From Diadophis punctatus similis (Eukaryota; Chordata; Lepidosauria; Squamata; Dipsadidae), in assembly GCA_023053685.1 (NCBI GenBank), contig JALIGW010000001.1, positions 157,291,047 to 157,355,046 on the forward strand: DNA of 64,000 bases. The letters are read 5' to 3'. Shown piece by piece: positions 23,951-35,726 of the stretch. The notes below the pieces were generated by a model, which did no database searches, was not told the origin of the DNA, and saw only the letters and a program-made list of their open reading frames with translations. A program made the translations under genes and the position numbers. Within the stretch, counting starts at the first letter, position 1. Every line of letters begins with the position of its first letter.

Positions 23951-25122
23951 ACTTTTTTTTTAAAAAGAAAGAAATCTGGAAAGTCATGGAGAATGAAAAC
24001 CATTGGGAAAATGATTATGCATTTTGGGAGGGTAGTTTTGAATGTATTTTATTACTGTTATTTTTGCAAAGTAGAAAAACTCTCGTCAAGTTTTTGCACA
24101 TTGTTTTTACACCAAGTTAAGTGTAAAAACTTGACTTGAGAGTTTTGCTTCTTTATAATAATAATCATAATAATAAAACATTAAAAAAAACTCCCCTCCC
24201 AAAACAATCCCTTTTCGATAAAGCAAGCTTGAAAAAATGCAGGAGCCGATTTTCAGCACAGCATTAGTTGGAGCCAGTTTCAAAGTTGCTGCTTCCAGAA
24301 GGAGTTTATCTCATTTAATTTTAGCTACGCCCGATAACATATGCAACAGCATCCAGGTCAAGGCGCTAAGCATTGTGAAGCCAACTACAGATAGAATTTC
24401 TCTCTCTGTTACTGACCCAGCTTGAAAAAACAATCTCATATTCATTTAGTATTTTGACTCATGGATACCGCCTAATATAGAAAAGAGAAACAGAAGTCCT
24501 TGAAGCCAGTCGTCTGTTGAAGCCCAGCCAACACTTAGTTCCACTGCAAGGCAGCAGGTGTGAATCTGTGCCAACAGACATGATCCCCAAACTCCAAATC
24601 GCAGAGAGTTAGTAGAAAGAGACCAGACCATGGGAAAAAGCCAAACATTTAAAACCTTTTCTTGCTCAGAAAACCCATGTGCGAGTAGATGAGAAAGAGA
24701 TAGATGAAATATGCAAATCGAATCTAAAACTTAAACATGAAAACTACTTCTTTGCCTAAATAATGAAGTTTTTAATGCTGTAAAACTGTTCTATGTAATG
24801 AACAAAAGTGCAAAAGTGTAAAATATTTTATATTAGCCAGAAGTTATCAACATTTTTTTCTGAATGAATCTGTATTTCGTTTTTTTTTTTAAATGGATGA
24901 AAACAACAATGCAGCAAATGAAAAGTGCTTGGGAATATTTTCATACAGGAAACATTGCAGACAGAAAATGGTTTTGATGATCTGATTGGTTTCCATAGGG
25001 GCTGTCATATTTGGGTTGCAGAAATCCAGCTGATGATGAGATGACAGCAGAGACATTCAGAAACATGTAACTCTTTATCTTCATCCAATTATATAGATTT
25101 TTGCCATTCAGATATCATAGGC
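23951..25122. other. Unassigned, contains a hairpin (see 24066)
   Basis: Apart from the hairpin, nothing recognisable. The short frame at 24237-24425 shows no domain. Confidence 0.4.
24066..24155. repeat. Inverted repeat forming an ~90-nt hairpin
   Basis: Left arm AAAACTCTCGTCAAGTTTTT and right arm AAAAACTTGACTTGAGAGTT are near reverse complements (arms of about 33 bp with a small bulge and a loop of about 21 nt). Could be a short palindromic transposon remnant or a chance precursor-like hairpin; no family recognised. Confidence 0.6.
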
Positions 25123-25205
<83 letters not shown>

Positions 25206-25243
25206 TCCTTCCTTCCTTCCTTCTTCCTTTCTTTTTCTTTTTT
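25123..25243. repeat. (CTTT)n-(CCTT)n microsatellite
   Basis: CTTT units to about 25206, then CCTT units and a degraded pyrimidine run. It adjoins the tail side of the CORE-SINE fragment that follows. Confidence 0.95.
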
Positions 25244-25415
25244 ATGTACCACCTTATTATTTCTATAAATAACATACTTTCCTCACCACAACAATTCTGT
25301 GAAGTGAGTTGGACTGAGACTGAGTGACTGGCTCAAAGTTACCAGCTGGCTTTCATGGCTAAGGTGGGAGTAGAATTCATGGGCTCTTGCTTTCTAGGCT
25401 AGTACCTCTGGTCTG
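25244..25415 (-). mobile_element. Amniote MIR/CORE-SINE
   Basis: Antisense sequence with CTCACCACAACAATTCTGTG, TGGCTCAAAGTTACCAGCTG and AGTAGAATTCATGGGCTCTT corresponds to the core and tRNA-derived parts of an old amniote MIR-type SINE. Diverged, hence older than the MIR-like SINEs listed elsewhere. Confidence 0.65.
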
Positions 25416-26099
25416 GTTTGGGGTATAGGAATTATATCAAGAAGAATATATTATGTTTTGGTATTCTAAAGAACCCGGCTGCTTCCCAATGATGCCAGTT
25501 AAGTTTATCAGTCAAATGACTTTATACAACTGTGCTGATTCTTTTCCCCTAAGGGGTTAATGCTTCCTCCCCCCTTTTCTATTTTAGTAAAATTTGTAGT
25601 AAAGTTTTCCCCCCTTTTTGTCTTTCTAATGAGATTGACAAAGTTAAAAATTAAAAATAAGATTTCATTGGCAGTGCTGGGAGCCTTCTTGCCCCTTTGT
25701 TCCATTTTGGCAATCATAAATGAGGCAGATGCTTAATGAAGCCTTATTCCTCATCCACTGATCAGTGATTTATTCTCTGCTGTCTGAGTCTTTGCTTTGA
25801 CATCAGTTTTGCATGTACTTACTACTAATTTCAGCAAAGAACAGAGCAGGGGACATAAGACAGTTTGTATTTTTTGTTCAGGTGAAAATGTACAATGCAA
25901 GAACACTCTTCTTGTTGAATTCTGTTTAGCTTTCATGTCATGCCTTTTTGCACTTTGCTTCTGATACTTGTTGACATTGTTACATGTTTTAGAAAAATAT
26001 ATTTATGAAAAATGTTGGAAGAAATGTAAGATTAAATGGAAAACAGTAAAAAAAGTATAAAAATGAGCAAATACAACAGAAGAACAGAAGCATTTCAGA
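25416..26099. other. No recognisable feature
   Basis: AT-rich sequence; nothing recognisable in either strand. Confidence 0.4.
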
Positions 26100-26190
26100 A
26101 GAGGGAAGGGGAGGGGGGAGGGGAGGGGAGGGGGGAAGAGAAGAGAAGAGAAGAGAAGAGATTATTGGCCAAGTGTGATTAGACTATAAG
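26100..26190 (-). mobile_element. CR1/L3 3' end with mutated tail repeat (GGGGA)n/(AAGAG)n
   Basis: GATTATTGGCCAAGTGTGATT is the antisense L3 3' end seen at 7525. Where AATAG units would be expected there are AAGAG units (about 26135-26160) preceded by GGGGA units (26108-26134). Short fragment. Confidence 0.7.
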
Positions 26191-26429
26191 ACTATAGATA
26201 AGAGGGGTTAGTAAGGAAGATAAGAAGGATACTATTTGATGCTACAGCCTTACAACATAGGTAAATGTATACATAGACAATGCAGTCTTACACACCTTGA
26301 CCTAAAAGTTAGCTCTAAATGTAATGAGATTTATTTTCTGGTAAGCATGCATTTGTTTGCAGTCTATCTGTATAATCTGATGCTCATTCAGAAATCAGCC
26401 GTAATGAATTTGGGATGTTTTGTTTTGTA
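26191..26429. other. No recognisable feature
   Basis: Between an L3 tail and an L1 tail; nothing recognised. Confidence 0.4.
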
Positions 26430-26830
26430 ATAAATTTATTAAAGTTTTAAGCAAGAAAGATAAAAGCTAATAGAAATTAATATTTTAGGAAAGGAACTAA
26501 TGTATAGAAAAATGTAAAAAAAATAACATACAACTTTCCTTTACATCAGTTATAGGTATAAATTTAAACTCATACTCTTATGATTACAACATAACTTTCA
26601 TTTTTTTCTATCTACTATTTTTCTAGTCATCAAATCCATATAATGTAATTTCACTTTTTCCTGTTTCATGCAACAAGTCCAAAAGGAATTTCCAATCAGC
26701 ATTAAACTTAATTAGTGTCTTTATAGTAATTAAGGCTGTTAGTTTAGCCATCTTTGCAAGCTCCATCATCTTTACTATCCACTCTTCCATTGTGGATAAT
26801 GTCATTCCCCCCCCCCCCCACAAACCAGGG
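26430..26830 (-). pseudogene. L1 LINE ORF2 C-terminus and 3' UTR
   Basis: Minus frame 26823-26623 encodes TLSTMEEWIVKMMELAKMAK, LTALITIKTLIKFNADWKF and a closing TLYGFDD, the end of L1 ORF2, followed by an AT-rich 3' UTR that finishes with ACTTTAATAAATTTATTAC near 26430. The 5' side is interrupted by a run of about 13 C (26807-26819). Confidence 0.75.
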
Positions 26831-28382
26831 TGTCTCGTTCACATGTAATTCTGCACAGAAGTAAAGCAGAAGCAGGAATGTTGGTGCCTTCCGTTTATTA
26901 TTGGACCCCTGGCCAGGTAGGTTGTACTTGCTGGAAGTGACTGATCAGCAACATCTGGAGGACTGTAGGTTTCTCAGGCCTGTTTTTAAAAAAACCAATG
27001 GAGAATTCTGCTTCTCATGATAACCAGTCTTATATTTTCACATTGGACACACAGTTCACTTAACCAGAGCTCATTTCAGTATTTTTATATTACAGAAATT
27101 CATATGAGAGGAAATACTAGGTAAGTAAGATTCCAAGCTATTTTGGACTTTTTAAAGGCAAAAAGTGGAATTTAAGATTGGAAATGAATTAGTGAAGAGA
27201 TCTGAAACAACTTGATAGATGAGAATGCCAAGTGTTATTTGATCTGTATTGACCATGGTTTCCATCTGGCAGAGTAGGAAGACCAGATCATCGTAAAACA
27301 TTTTGATGTAAAGTGAATTTGAGCTCTCTGGAATCAAAGGAATCAAAATCATATGTAACCATATAATCGTATATGTGATGTGGTTATACATGATTAAATA
27401 AAAAGTACCAAGTGGCTGAGCAGCAGGTCAGTTTTGGAGAGTCTAATCATGGCTAAAATCCATCAGTAAGCAAGTGAACTCATTGCAAGCTGGTGAATTT
27501 TGAGAGACTAGAGACACTACTAGATTCTGTCTCACTAATGAAAAGCATCTTCAAGTGAACCATCACTGGCTGTTTTATTGCTTGACTTCGTTACTTTTCA
27601 GTTTGACATATACTTAGCTACAATTACACTAGCAATGCTATCATAAAGTCACAATTGCAGACCAAGAATATAATACCCAAGGAAAGCTTTTAAAAGAATT
27701 CTTTAAAGAATTTTGACTGGTGGAGTCAAAGAGAAGACCCCTTTCTGCAGTTGCTCCTGTCCAATGGAACATTTCTCACTGCTCAGCTTAATTTTGTCTC
27801 ATGGAAGTTTCCTATTGTGAAGATAAGGAACTGATCTGGAAATATAGGCATTGTGCTACGTTCTTTTCCTTTCCCTATAATTTAAATGGTCAGGTAACTC
27901 CTACCAAGGAAAGACTATCTTTTCCAGCTCAGTGCTCCTCTAAATATCTCTGGATCTATTTTAACTTTTAGATTATTAGATTTTTTTTAACTAGTAAAAA
28001 GTTTCCAAAATTTATCACATAAATGCAGGGACAAAATAACAGCTGGATGATAAATAGAATCAGATGCAGAATAGTAACCTAGCAGGTGGAATCAGTTACT
28101 GACTAGAGTCCATGAAACCTACATAAATGTCTATCCTAGCTGTATCTCAGTTACTTCAGACATTCTTGAGAAAGAGTTGGGAAACTGTTTTTATGATTAA
28201 ATATGTCAGAGTTGGAAATCCTTGCTACTTGTTGTAGTGAAGGAGCTTCCTGAAGCAGAGAAACATCTGTGTATTTGATCTTCTCAAGTTTCCTTTGTGC
28301 TGTCATTTATTTTGTTATGTTTTAGATATTATAATTCTACTGTGCAGGTTTTGGGGTTTTTAATTTTTAATATAATCTAGAA
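26831..28382. other. No recognisable feature
   Basis: About 1.5 kb without a recognisable repeat or coding frame. It ends with the left target duplication of the next hAT. Confidence 0.4.
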
Positions 28383-28650
28383 CTGGGATCCCCAACCCTG
28401 GGCTGCAAGCCATTTGGAACTGGGCCGCAGAAGCAGTGTGCAAGTGCACGTACACATCCCTACTTGCGTGAGCAGTGGCTAAGCGCATGAGGACGTGGTC
28501 CATTTGTGCAAGCGATGAGCGTGCCTGTTGGCTGCTTGTGCAAATGGAGCTGCACGTGTGCACATACTTGCTGACCACTCACATGGAACAATCCATTCTC
28601 CCTCCCCCCCCCCCGCTGGTCCGCAAAGCCAGAAAGGTTGGGGAACTCTG
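28383..28650. mobile_element. Non-autonomous hAT transposon, CCCCAACC group
   Basis: Ends CTGGGATCCCCAACC and GGTTGGGGAACTCTG; perfect 8-bp duplication ATCTAGAA (28375-28382 and 28651-28658). 268 bp with GTGCACGTACACAT-rich interior and a C run near the right end. No coding capacity. Confidence 0.9.
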
Positions 28651-28658
28651 ATCTAGAA

Positions 28659-29014
28659 GAGAATTGGAGTTAGTGGCATGTATATAATTACTGTAAATAA
28701 ATTAATTCATTAAATTGGTTGGTTTCCACAAGAACATGTGATCAAGGATCTTTCTTCCTTGATGGTTGGGCAACTGAAATTTTGAAAGATGAGGTCTAGA
28801 TGTCCAACTTCTATGTCATATCTCTCCACCAAGAGGAAGTGGAAGAATGCTTTGCTTGAATGCAGAAGGTCTTTGAAGCAGGGCATCTCTTTTAAGAAAG
28901 CTTTTGCCAATCGGTATTGACAAACTTAGGTTGTCCAAAATAAGATTAACAAAACATGCTAAGCCACATATTTTGCTTTATTTTTCCTTCCTATATTGTA
29001 ATATAGGAAGTCAA
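28659..29014. other. No recognisable feature
   Basis: Short unassigned stretch. CATGCTAAGCCACATATTTT near 28958 may belong to a larger element around the next hairpin. Confidence 0.35.
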
Positions 29015-29155
29015 TATGTTTGATTGGACAAATCGCATTTGGATGGCTTCATACAACACAGACAGCCATAAGTCATGTTTTACATGCTATGACTTATGGC
29101 TATCTGTGTTGTATGAAGCCATCCAAATGTGATCTCCCCCCCCCAATCAAACATA
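29015..29155. mobile_element. Palindromic MITE-like hairpin
   Basis: Arms 29015-29077 and 29090-29155 are near-perfect reverse complements: TTGGATGGCTTCATACAACA on the left mirrors TGTTGTATGAAGCCATCCAA on the right, over about 40 bp with one mismatch, and TATGTTTGATTGG mirrors CCAATCAAACATA at the outer ends. The loop is about 12 nt. A TA at each end would fit a Tc1/mariner- or Harbinger-type duplication, but the family is not recognised. Confidence 0.7.
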
Positions 29156-30429
29156 GCCAACTAAATCATAGTTTAGCTCAGTGGAGAAACCAGTTGTGAT
29201 TAACACAGCTTCTTATGCTCCTGCACTTATTCATGTGAATGTGATCAACTCAGTTCAATAATGCCTATATCTGGATTATAGGAAACATGCGCAGAATAAA
29301 CTTTGATAGCAACAGACTTATTCCCAAGGGTACATTTCTTTCATAGGAATGGACTATAGCATCCTTCCCCAGGCAAAAAATAATTCCAGCCGTTATTACT
29401 GTTCATGTTGGCTGATGGAAGTTAAAATCCAACATTTAGACTATCCAAGTGAGTTTCATTGTACATATAATGACCACGTACTGATATCTTACTAGTGCGA
29501 AGATAAAGCTCAAACTATACTTGTTTCCTTTTCTGCATCAGTGTCAAAAAGGTCATCGTTACTTACTATTTTAATGTCCCATTTGATTAAATACTAAGTG
29601 ATTGTCTTGTAATTATGTGTATTCAGTGGAAAAACAATAGGCCCGTTCAATTAGGAACGTAGCTTTTTACTGCTTTGGTTTTAATGAAGTTGCAGCAGTA
29701 CTGCAAGTTATAAAGAATAATGAAAAAGCCTTTTCCGTTTTCTTTTTAAAATTGAGAGAGCAAAATGAGTATTCTTGCAGAAGGAGAAGGCATGCATTGC
29801 ATGTGTAATTCGATGAACTTACTTTGTGAGTTTACTGAGTGATCTAAGAAGTAAATGACACTTGCCTGAGCAGTTCAACTGTTGATCAAAAAGAGTAAAT
29901 TATTTAAGTGGATGCTGCAGTCCAGGAACATGTGGATGCAGCTGGAGGGTCATGTGTCATAGCCTCTGTCTGCTGCCAGCTGGAAGGAACACAAAGGCAG
30001 AACAAGCTAAACAATTCTTGTTATTCATAACACTGAGCGGGTGTTCAAAACACACAGGTCCTGCTTTATGGAATACATTTGCACTCAAGAGATGCCCAGT
30101 ATTGTCTGCTCAATTGGCTTTTAAATCACACATCTTGTGTGCTGGACAAATGTCGACAATTTGTTGTAGATGACCTCAACATTCCTCTGAAGAAGCAGAA
30201 CCAAAGTACTGCATTGAAGGAGAATGCTGTACTTCTGCTTGAAATATCTTAATCCAAATTCTTGATTAGCTCTTTGGATGATCTGTCAGCCTCACGTACT
30301 ACCCAAGGCTGCCTTGAAGATAAATTCAATAATATACATGCAAAGTCAAGCTTCGTAAGCTCCTTTGAAAGAGAGGTTTTACTTATGTGATGGGCTAAAT
30401 CAAAGAGTACAATTCCTTGCATTCCTCAT
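29156..30429. other. No recognisable feature
   Basis: About 1.3 kb of unassigned sequence. The first ~80 bp (AATCATAGTTTAGCTCAGTG) may be part of the element around the preceding hairpin. Confidence 0.35.
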
Positions 30430-30750
30430 CACGGGTCATCTTGGGTAGTCATACCAGAAGGATGGCAATTCGAGACCCAAGTTGCGCGATGGGGTGGGCT
30501 CCCATTCTTGCTCCTGCTGCTGCCAACCTAGTAGCTTGAAAACATGCAAATACAAGCAGATATAAATAGGTAGCACTTTGGTGGGAAGCATTCCATGTTC
30601 CTTGGCATATAGTCATGCCAGCCGCATGACCATAGAAGAATCTTCAGACGATGCTTGGCTACCTTGGCTAGGAAATGGAGATGAGCAGCACACTCTACAG
30701 TCAAACATGCCTGGACAGGGGAAACCTTTACCTGTTGTTGTTGTTTTTTA
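30430..30750 (+). mobile_element. Sauria SINE
   Basis: Diverged copy of the squamate tRNA-derived Sauria SINE: CTGCTGCCAACCTAGTAGCT, TGAAAACATGCAAATACAAG, ATAGTCATGCCAGCCGCATG, AATGGAGATGAGCAGCACAC and the Bov-B-derived 3' end AGGGGAAACCTTTACCTG, then a TTG-rich tail. The tRNA head is badly decayed. These SINEs are mobilised by Bov-B LINE. Confidence 0.85.
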
Positions 30751-33118
30751 CTGGAAATTGTAGCTGACCAGCATTTGGAATGCTATAACGATGTCTACTT
30801 TGTGAGATTCCATAGTTACTCAAAAGGAAGCTGTTTTTGTACATGCAGTAATCAAAGATAGCTTCCAACCAAAGACTACCAACCCAGTCTTGGGTTCTTC
30901 AGCATCTGTTTGCATCCTGGTTTCAATAAGTGTAAAAAAAAAAACAAAAAAAATTTCCACTTTGCATTTTTATAAAAATCTATTTAAATATCTATTTTTA
31001 AAAAATCACAAGCAGATATTTTCAGGATCTCAGCAAACAGACTTTAATTTTTCATATTTTGCTGCAATCCTGACCACAAACTCTTCTCAGAAGGGAGGAA
31101 AGCTGACTATTCCTACAGTTACAAAGGTACATTTTTGGGGTCAGGATCCCAGCAGCACCCAAAAGATTAAACTCTGCCTTTATAAGGATGTGGATGTTAA
31201 GAATGCAAAAATATATTAAACGTGTGGCATGGACAATTGTGAGGAACATTGGAAGGTGAAGATCAGAAATGTCTGGAGGACCACAATTCCTCCTCTTCAT
31301 CTAGATATGGTTTCAGCGACAAGGAAGTTCAGTTCCACTATAAAGTTAGCAGCACATAAAAATTGTCGAATACATGTGTTCCTGTTCTGAATGTTTTAAA
31401 AATGATATGTTTACATAGCACACATGTGGAATGTTAAAGAGCATGATCTCTGTTTGCTAAAACTTGAAAGCTAAGTGAATTCAATAATTGAATTGGAGTC
31501 TCTGGCCGCTGTAATTAATCTCTCACAAATCTGCTATGAGGATGTGTCCAAAGCAGAAAGGGAGGGAGGGAGGACATGATTACAATACAGCCATGTGAAG
31601 ATATACACAACTGTAAAGTCCCAGAGTACCAGTCAATTAACTGTCTTTTTGTAATTGATTAATACACTATAAATTCACTAATTTATATTATGGTGATCGT
31701 TTGAGGAGGATTAATAGATACAATTTCAAATAGGAAAGGGATTTTTTTTTGTTGAAAAAACAGCCGAAACCGCAGATGATGGCAATGTCTCTGTTAAATG
31801 TTTAAAAAACAAAACAAAACACAATTTCAAACAAGGCACGATGCCACATACACCCTTTCATTGGTGGCTCCTCATCTATGCAGGACTATTCCAATTCATC
31901 TGTAAATGGTTCCGTGGAGATCTGGAGAATTTTGCAAAACCACCACCCTCTTATTTTAAATCCATTTTTCAAGGCCAATTATATGAAGCTACTCTTCTAA
32001 TTTGAGGATGTTGCTAAAAATAAGTTACTGTTGTTTTAGAATATATTGTTAGGCGATTGCACAGCTATTTTATGCTTAGTGTAGTAAATTGCACACTGTA
32101 TGTATATTCTATTGTTCTGTTTTTGGAATCTAGTTTAGAATTAGCTTGGTTCCAAAATGTTCTCTCTCCCAAAAAATGGTCTCAAACTGAATGTAGGAGT
32201 GTCGGTGTACGTGTTACATCCTTTAAGTATTTAATGTTTTAACATCAGAAATTATTGGTAAATATAAGATATTAAATATAATTTGAATGTAGTTGGTGCT
32301 TATAAATATGCCAATTTTAAATGATAACTGATTTCTTTTAGCACTGTGAGAAATTGTTATAAATACTTCATAGGTTTAGGAATAGAGAATTGAATTAAAT
32401 GTACACATAGGCATGTTAAAACTACATTTGAAATCTTTCACGTGGCAATATGTATCATCGTCAAATAGTTTAAATTTCCACAACTTGGTTTGTGGTTAAT
32501 GTACTTTTGCTAAATTCCGTCAGTTGGGAATCTGTCTTAATACTAAAAGAAACAAATCCATGGTCATTATCAGACTGAATCATCAACTTTATCATCTCAG
32601 ATGCTTTAATTTTTTAAGCCTCCCCATTAGCTCTTTCTTCTTCTTACAAAAGAATTGATCCAGACTATCAGCCTGTTTTGGCTAAAAAGTAACTTTGTCA
32701 ATGCGGAGGAGGTAAGATTGTCAGAAAGGCAAGGAAGATATGCTGGAAGCAACATTTCAAAAAAGCCACTAAGGCTTTATTCAGACATGGTAAATACCCT
32801 ATATATGGATGTAGAAATGTCTCTTCAAAGAAGATACTTGCTCTGGCTTGTGAATGCCGGCATGAATGCAAATTAGGTACATTCTTTAGAAGCATAGTTC
32901 TTGAATGCAATCTGAACAACTTTATCAATTAATTGATTAAAGAAACTGGTTTAACTAGACAGTTAAATTAAACAAATCAGCCCTACTAATAAAGGAGAAT
33001 ATTTGTAGTTCAGGGTTGAAATGAGAGGGGTCCTTGATACTCTGAGCTTGGTTGTTTTCTTGCAGACATTTCATTACCCAAACATTTTTGGCCATCATAC
33101 TACAAAAAAATATATGTT
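30751..33118. other. No recognisable feature
   Basis: About 2.4 kb, AT-rich, with A runs near 30926-30950 and AAAACAAAACAAAACAC near 31806. 31440-31720 is repeat-poor with TAATTA-type motifs. No coding or repeat family recognised. Confidence 0.4.
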
Positions 33119-33560
33119 GAGAATTTGGAAAAAGTTTGAAGAAGAGCAACTAAGATGATCAAAGGCCTGGAGACTAAACCATATGAAGAACTGCTGCAGT
33201 TTTGGGGTCTGGCTACTCTAAAGAAAAGAAGAATTAGGGGTGACATGATAGCAGTATTTGAGGGGTTGACACAAAGAAGAGGGTGTCAAATTATTCTCCA
33301 AATCACCAGAGGGAAGGACAAGAAATAATGTTTGGAAACTGATCAAAGAGAGAAGCAACCTGGAATTAAGGAGAAACTTCCTAACAGTAAGGACGATTAA
33401 CCAGTGGAACAACTTGCCTTCAGAAATCATGGGCACTCCAACACTGGAGGTTTTAAAAAAGAGACTGGACAGTCATTTGTCTGAGATTGTATAGGTTCTC
33501 CTGCTTGAGCAGGGGGCTGGACTCGAAGACCTCCAATGTCCCTTCGAGCTCTATTCTATT
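33119..33560 (+). pseudogene. CR1 LINE, ORF2 C-terminal relic and 3' end
   Basis: Starts in the KVxRRATKMIKGLE-coding region (AAGAGCAACTAAGATGATCA), passes through GGTGACATGATAGCAGTATT, and ends with the conserved CTGCTTGAGCAGGGGGCTGG, ACTCGAAGACCTCCAATGTC and an ATTC tail (33550-33568). Frameshifts; 5'-truncated. Confidence 0.85.
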
Positions 33561-33650
33561 CATTCATTCAACTAGGTAACATCATTATCAGTGCTAGTGA
33601 TGCCCCTACTAAGTAATATTGGCATATCTCCACCACAAGAATAGACTAGC

Positions 33651-35648
33651 TGACTTCTGGTTGATGTTGTGATGCTATCGGACACGAAAAGCAGGGCTCC
33701 GTGAACTCATGCCGAATCCCTTTGTTGTAGAGCCCCATAAGGGGCTAAAGTCACCCTGTAGGGGTGACAAAGAGTGGAGGGGTGCCATGCATGTTGTGGA
33801 CCTGCTTGATCCAGGTCTAATTCCCTCTCATCCCACAACGAAGAGGAGAGGCAGCCATTATGGCTGCCATGAAGCTGGGGCAGCTGAAGAAACAAAGACT
33901 GTGCTAGAGTGGTGTGGATGAACAGTGACTGCAACTGAGTGAGGTGATTTTTTTTTAACCTGAAACCTACCCTAAAGGAAAAAAACTCTGGAAAAGGGAC
34001 TCTTTGAAGAATTTGTTTATGCGGTGAACAATTACAGAGAGAAAAATCATAGACCCGAAAGAAAAGGATATTAAGAAGAGAGCACAAAACCTTTAAAAAC
34101 ACAGAAAGATTGGACCTCTAATTTTTATTGGCAAGAAGGCATTTTAAAATGCTGGAATTACTTGTCAGAATTTTGATTATTCATTTGAATAAATACAAAC
34201 AGAAGTTGTTAGAATCTATGCAACATTGAAGTTAAATGTAAGGCACCATCTAATGGTGAATGGAATATATTATATTCCTACAACCCTGAGAAAAATTCTT
34301 ATAAGACAGAGGAGAAAGTGGAAATAACACCTGGAGGACTGCTGTGCTATCTATTGCTTTATACTTATCTATGCCATGACTACTGGAGCTCTAACGTTGA
34401 AAATATGGAAGACATCTAAATAAAGTGACTTTTAAATATCAGGAGTTATGATTGAACTTATAGCGGGGACTTAAGGAGACATTTGGAAATTTTCCTGGAT
34501 TACCTAAAAAGAGCTACATTGACTAATTGTGGGACATAAAGAACCATATTACTGTATTACTGGATGAGCAACATCAGGACTGAGTAAATGGTTTCCAGAT
34601 CGGCTTTCTGAAGGCAAAAATAATTGAGACTCTGGGGAAGTGATAGAACATTGACTGACTACTGAGCGACATTTGGACTTATCAAAAAAGAAGCCAAGAT
34701 GTTTCAGCAGGGGGAAATAAGTGGGTTGCAAAAAGAATTGGTGGTGATGTTTCAAAGCATTCATGATACAATGACAAGGAATCACAGGGATATAATGGAC
34801 TTAATGAATAACATAAATGGGAAGTTAGAAACTGCTCCACAAGGGAAAATGAATAAGGATCAAAAAGCTCAGGAAATAAAGGAGACAATGGAGAGACCAG
34901 GGGGAAAGACAGAACTAAATAAACAAACAAAACAAGAAGATAAGAGGGACAAGGTAATAAAAACTTATGAAGCAATTCAGGAAAAATACATGTTAAAAGA
35001 CCAAAAAATGATACTAGATAAACAGAAAGATATCTTTGAAAAGAAAATGGAGAGTTGGGCAGATCCTCTTGAGGTTTGGCAACAAAAGATAGTAGAGATG
35101 GAAGAAATACTTAAATTAAACAGGAAAGATGTAGATAGAGAAGAAGACCCAAGGGAGGAATTTGGGAGGCAAGTCAAAAAACGAATAGAATTGAAATATT
35201 AAAATGGACAAGAGATGACGGATAGAAGAAATGTTTTGTAACACAGGATTGGCTTTACTAGGAGCTAGAATAGAGGCAGACACAAGAAATAGGGGGAATA
35301 TTATTATGCATATTTTTATATAATCTATTTAAAGTAATAGCTAGATATAAAGATTAGATGTTGAAAGATGCTGACACTATGTACGTTCTAATGATACTGT
35401 TATTGTTATTGTTATTAGAATGGGGGACTAAATGTTGAACAATTAAATAATGAAGGCTTATATTTTAATACAAATATGTATAAGAATATTATTACAATTA
35501 CATAAGTATGATTTAAATAACAAATAATATTAATACTATCATTACTACTTGTATTCAAACAAATGATACCCAGATGCCTCACTGTTCATGTATTGATATT
35601 GGTGTATATTCAAAATAAATAAATAAAATAAAATAAAATAAAATAAAA
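33651..35648 (+). mobile_element. ORF1-only L1-type element (HAL1-like), complete insertion
   Basis: A 14-bp perfect target duplication AAGAATAGACTAGC flanks the element (33637-33650 and 35649-35662). It has a ~1,050-bp GC-richer leader, one ORF (34699-35202), a ~400-bp AT-rich 3' region and an A-rich tail of AAAT/AAAAT units (about 35611-35648). No ORF2 endonuclease or reverse transcriptase sequence is present, so it must have been copied by a partner L1. It could alternatively be a single internally deleted L1. Confidence 0.7.
34699..35202 (+). CDS. L1-type ORF1 protein (coiled-coil, RNA-binding type)
   Basis: 167 codons, uninterrupted, ATG at 34699 and TAA at 35200. The protein is highly charged and Lys/Glu-rich with heptad-like spacing, e.g. 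LQKELVVMFQSIHDTM near residue 10 and KYMLKDQKMILDKQKDIFEK near residue 95, typical of the coiled-coil part of L1 ORF1. It is about half the usual length of L1 ORF1, and I do not see an obvious RRM or C-terminal domain. It lies inside the ORF1-only element at 33651-35648. It is a transposon ORF, not a host gene; whether it is expressed cannot be judged here. Confidence 0.55.
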   Translation: MFQQGEISGLQKELVVMFQSIHDTMTRNHRDIMDLMNNINGKLETAPQGKMNKDQKAQEIKETMERPGGKTELNKQTKQEDKRDKVIKTYEAIQEKYMLKDQKMILDKQKDIFEKKMESWADPLEVWQQKIVEMEEILKLNRKDVDREEDPREEFGRQVKKRIELKY

Positions 35649-35726
35649 AAGAATAGACTAGCCAATGCCCAAGTTGCAAAGCAAACTCTTTCTTATTCCC
35701 AACAATGATAAGTCTTACATCTAGGA

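Noticed and set aside
33651..35648. Host gene with a 5' UTR and a single coding exon
   Set aside because: The 14-bp duplication, A-rich tail and coiled-coil ORF1-like protein mark it as a retrotransposed element.
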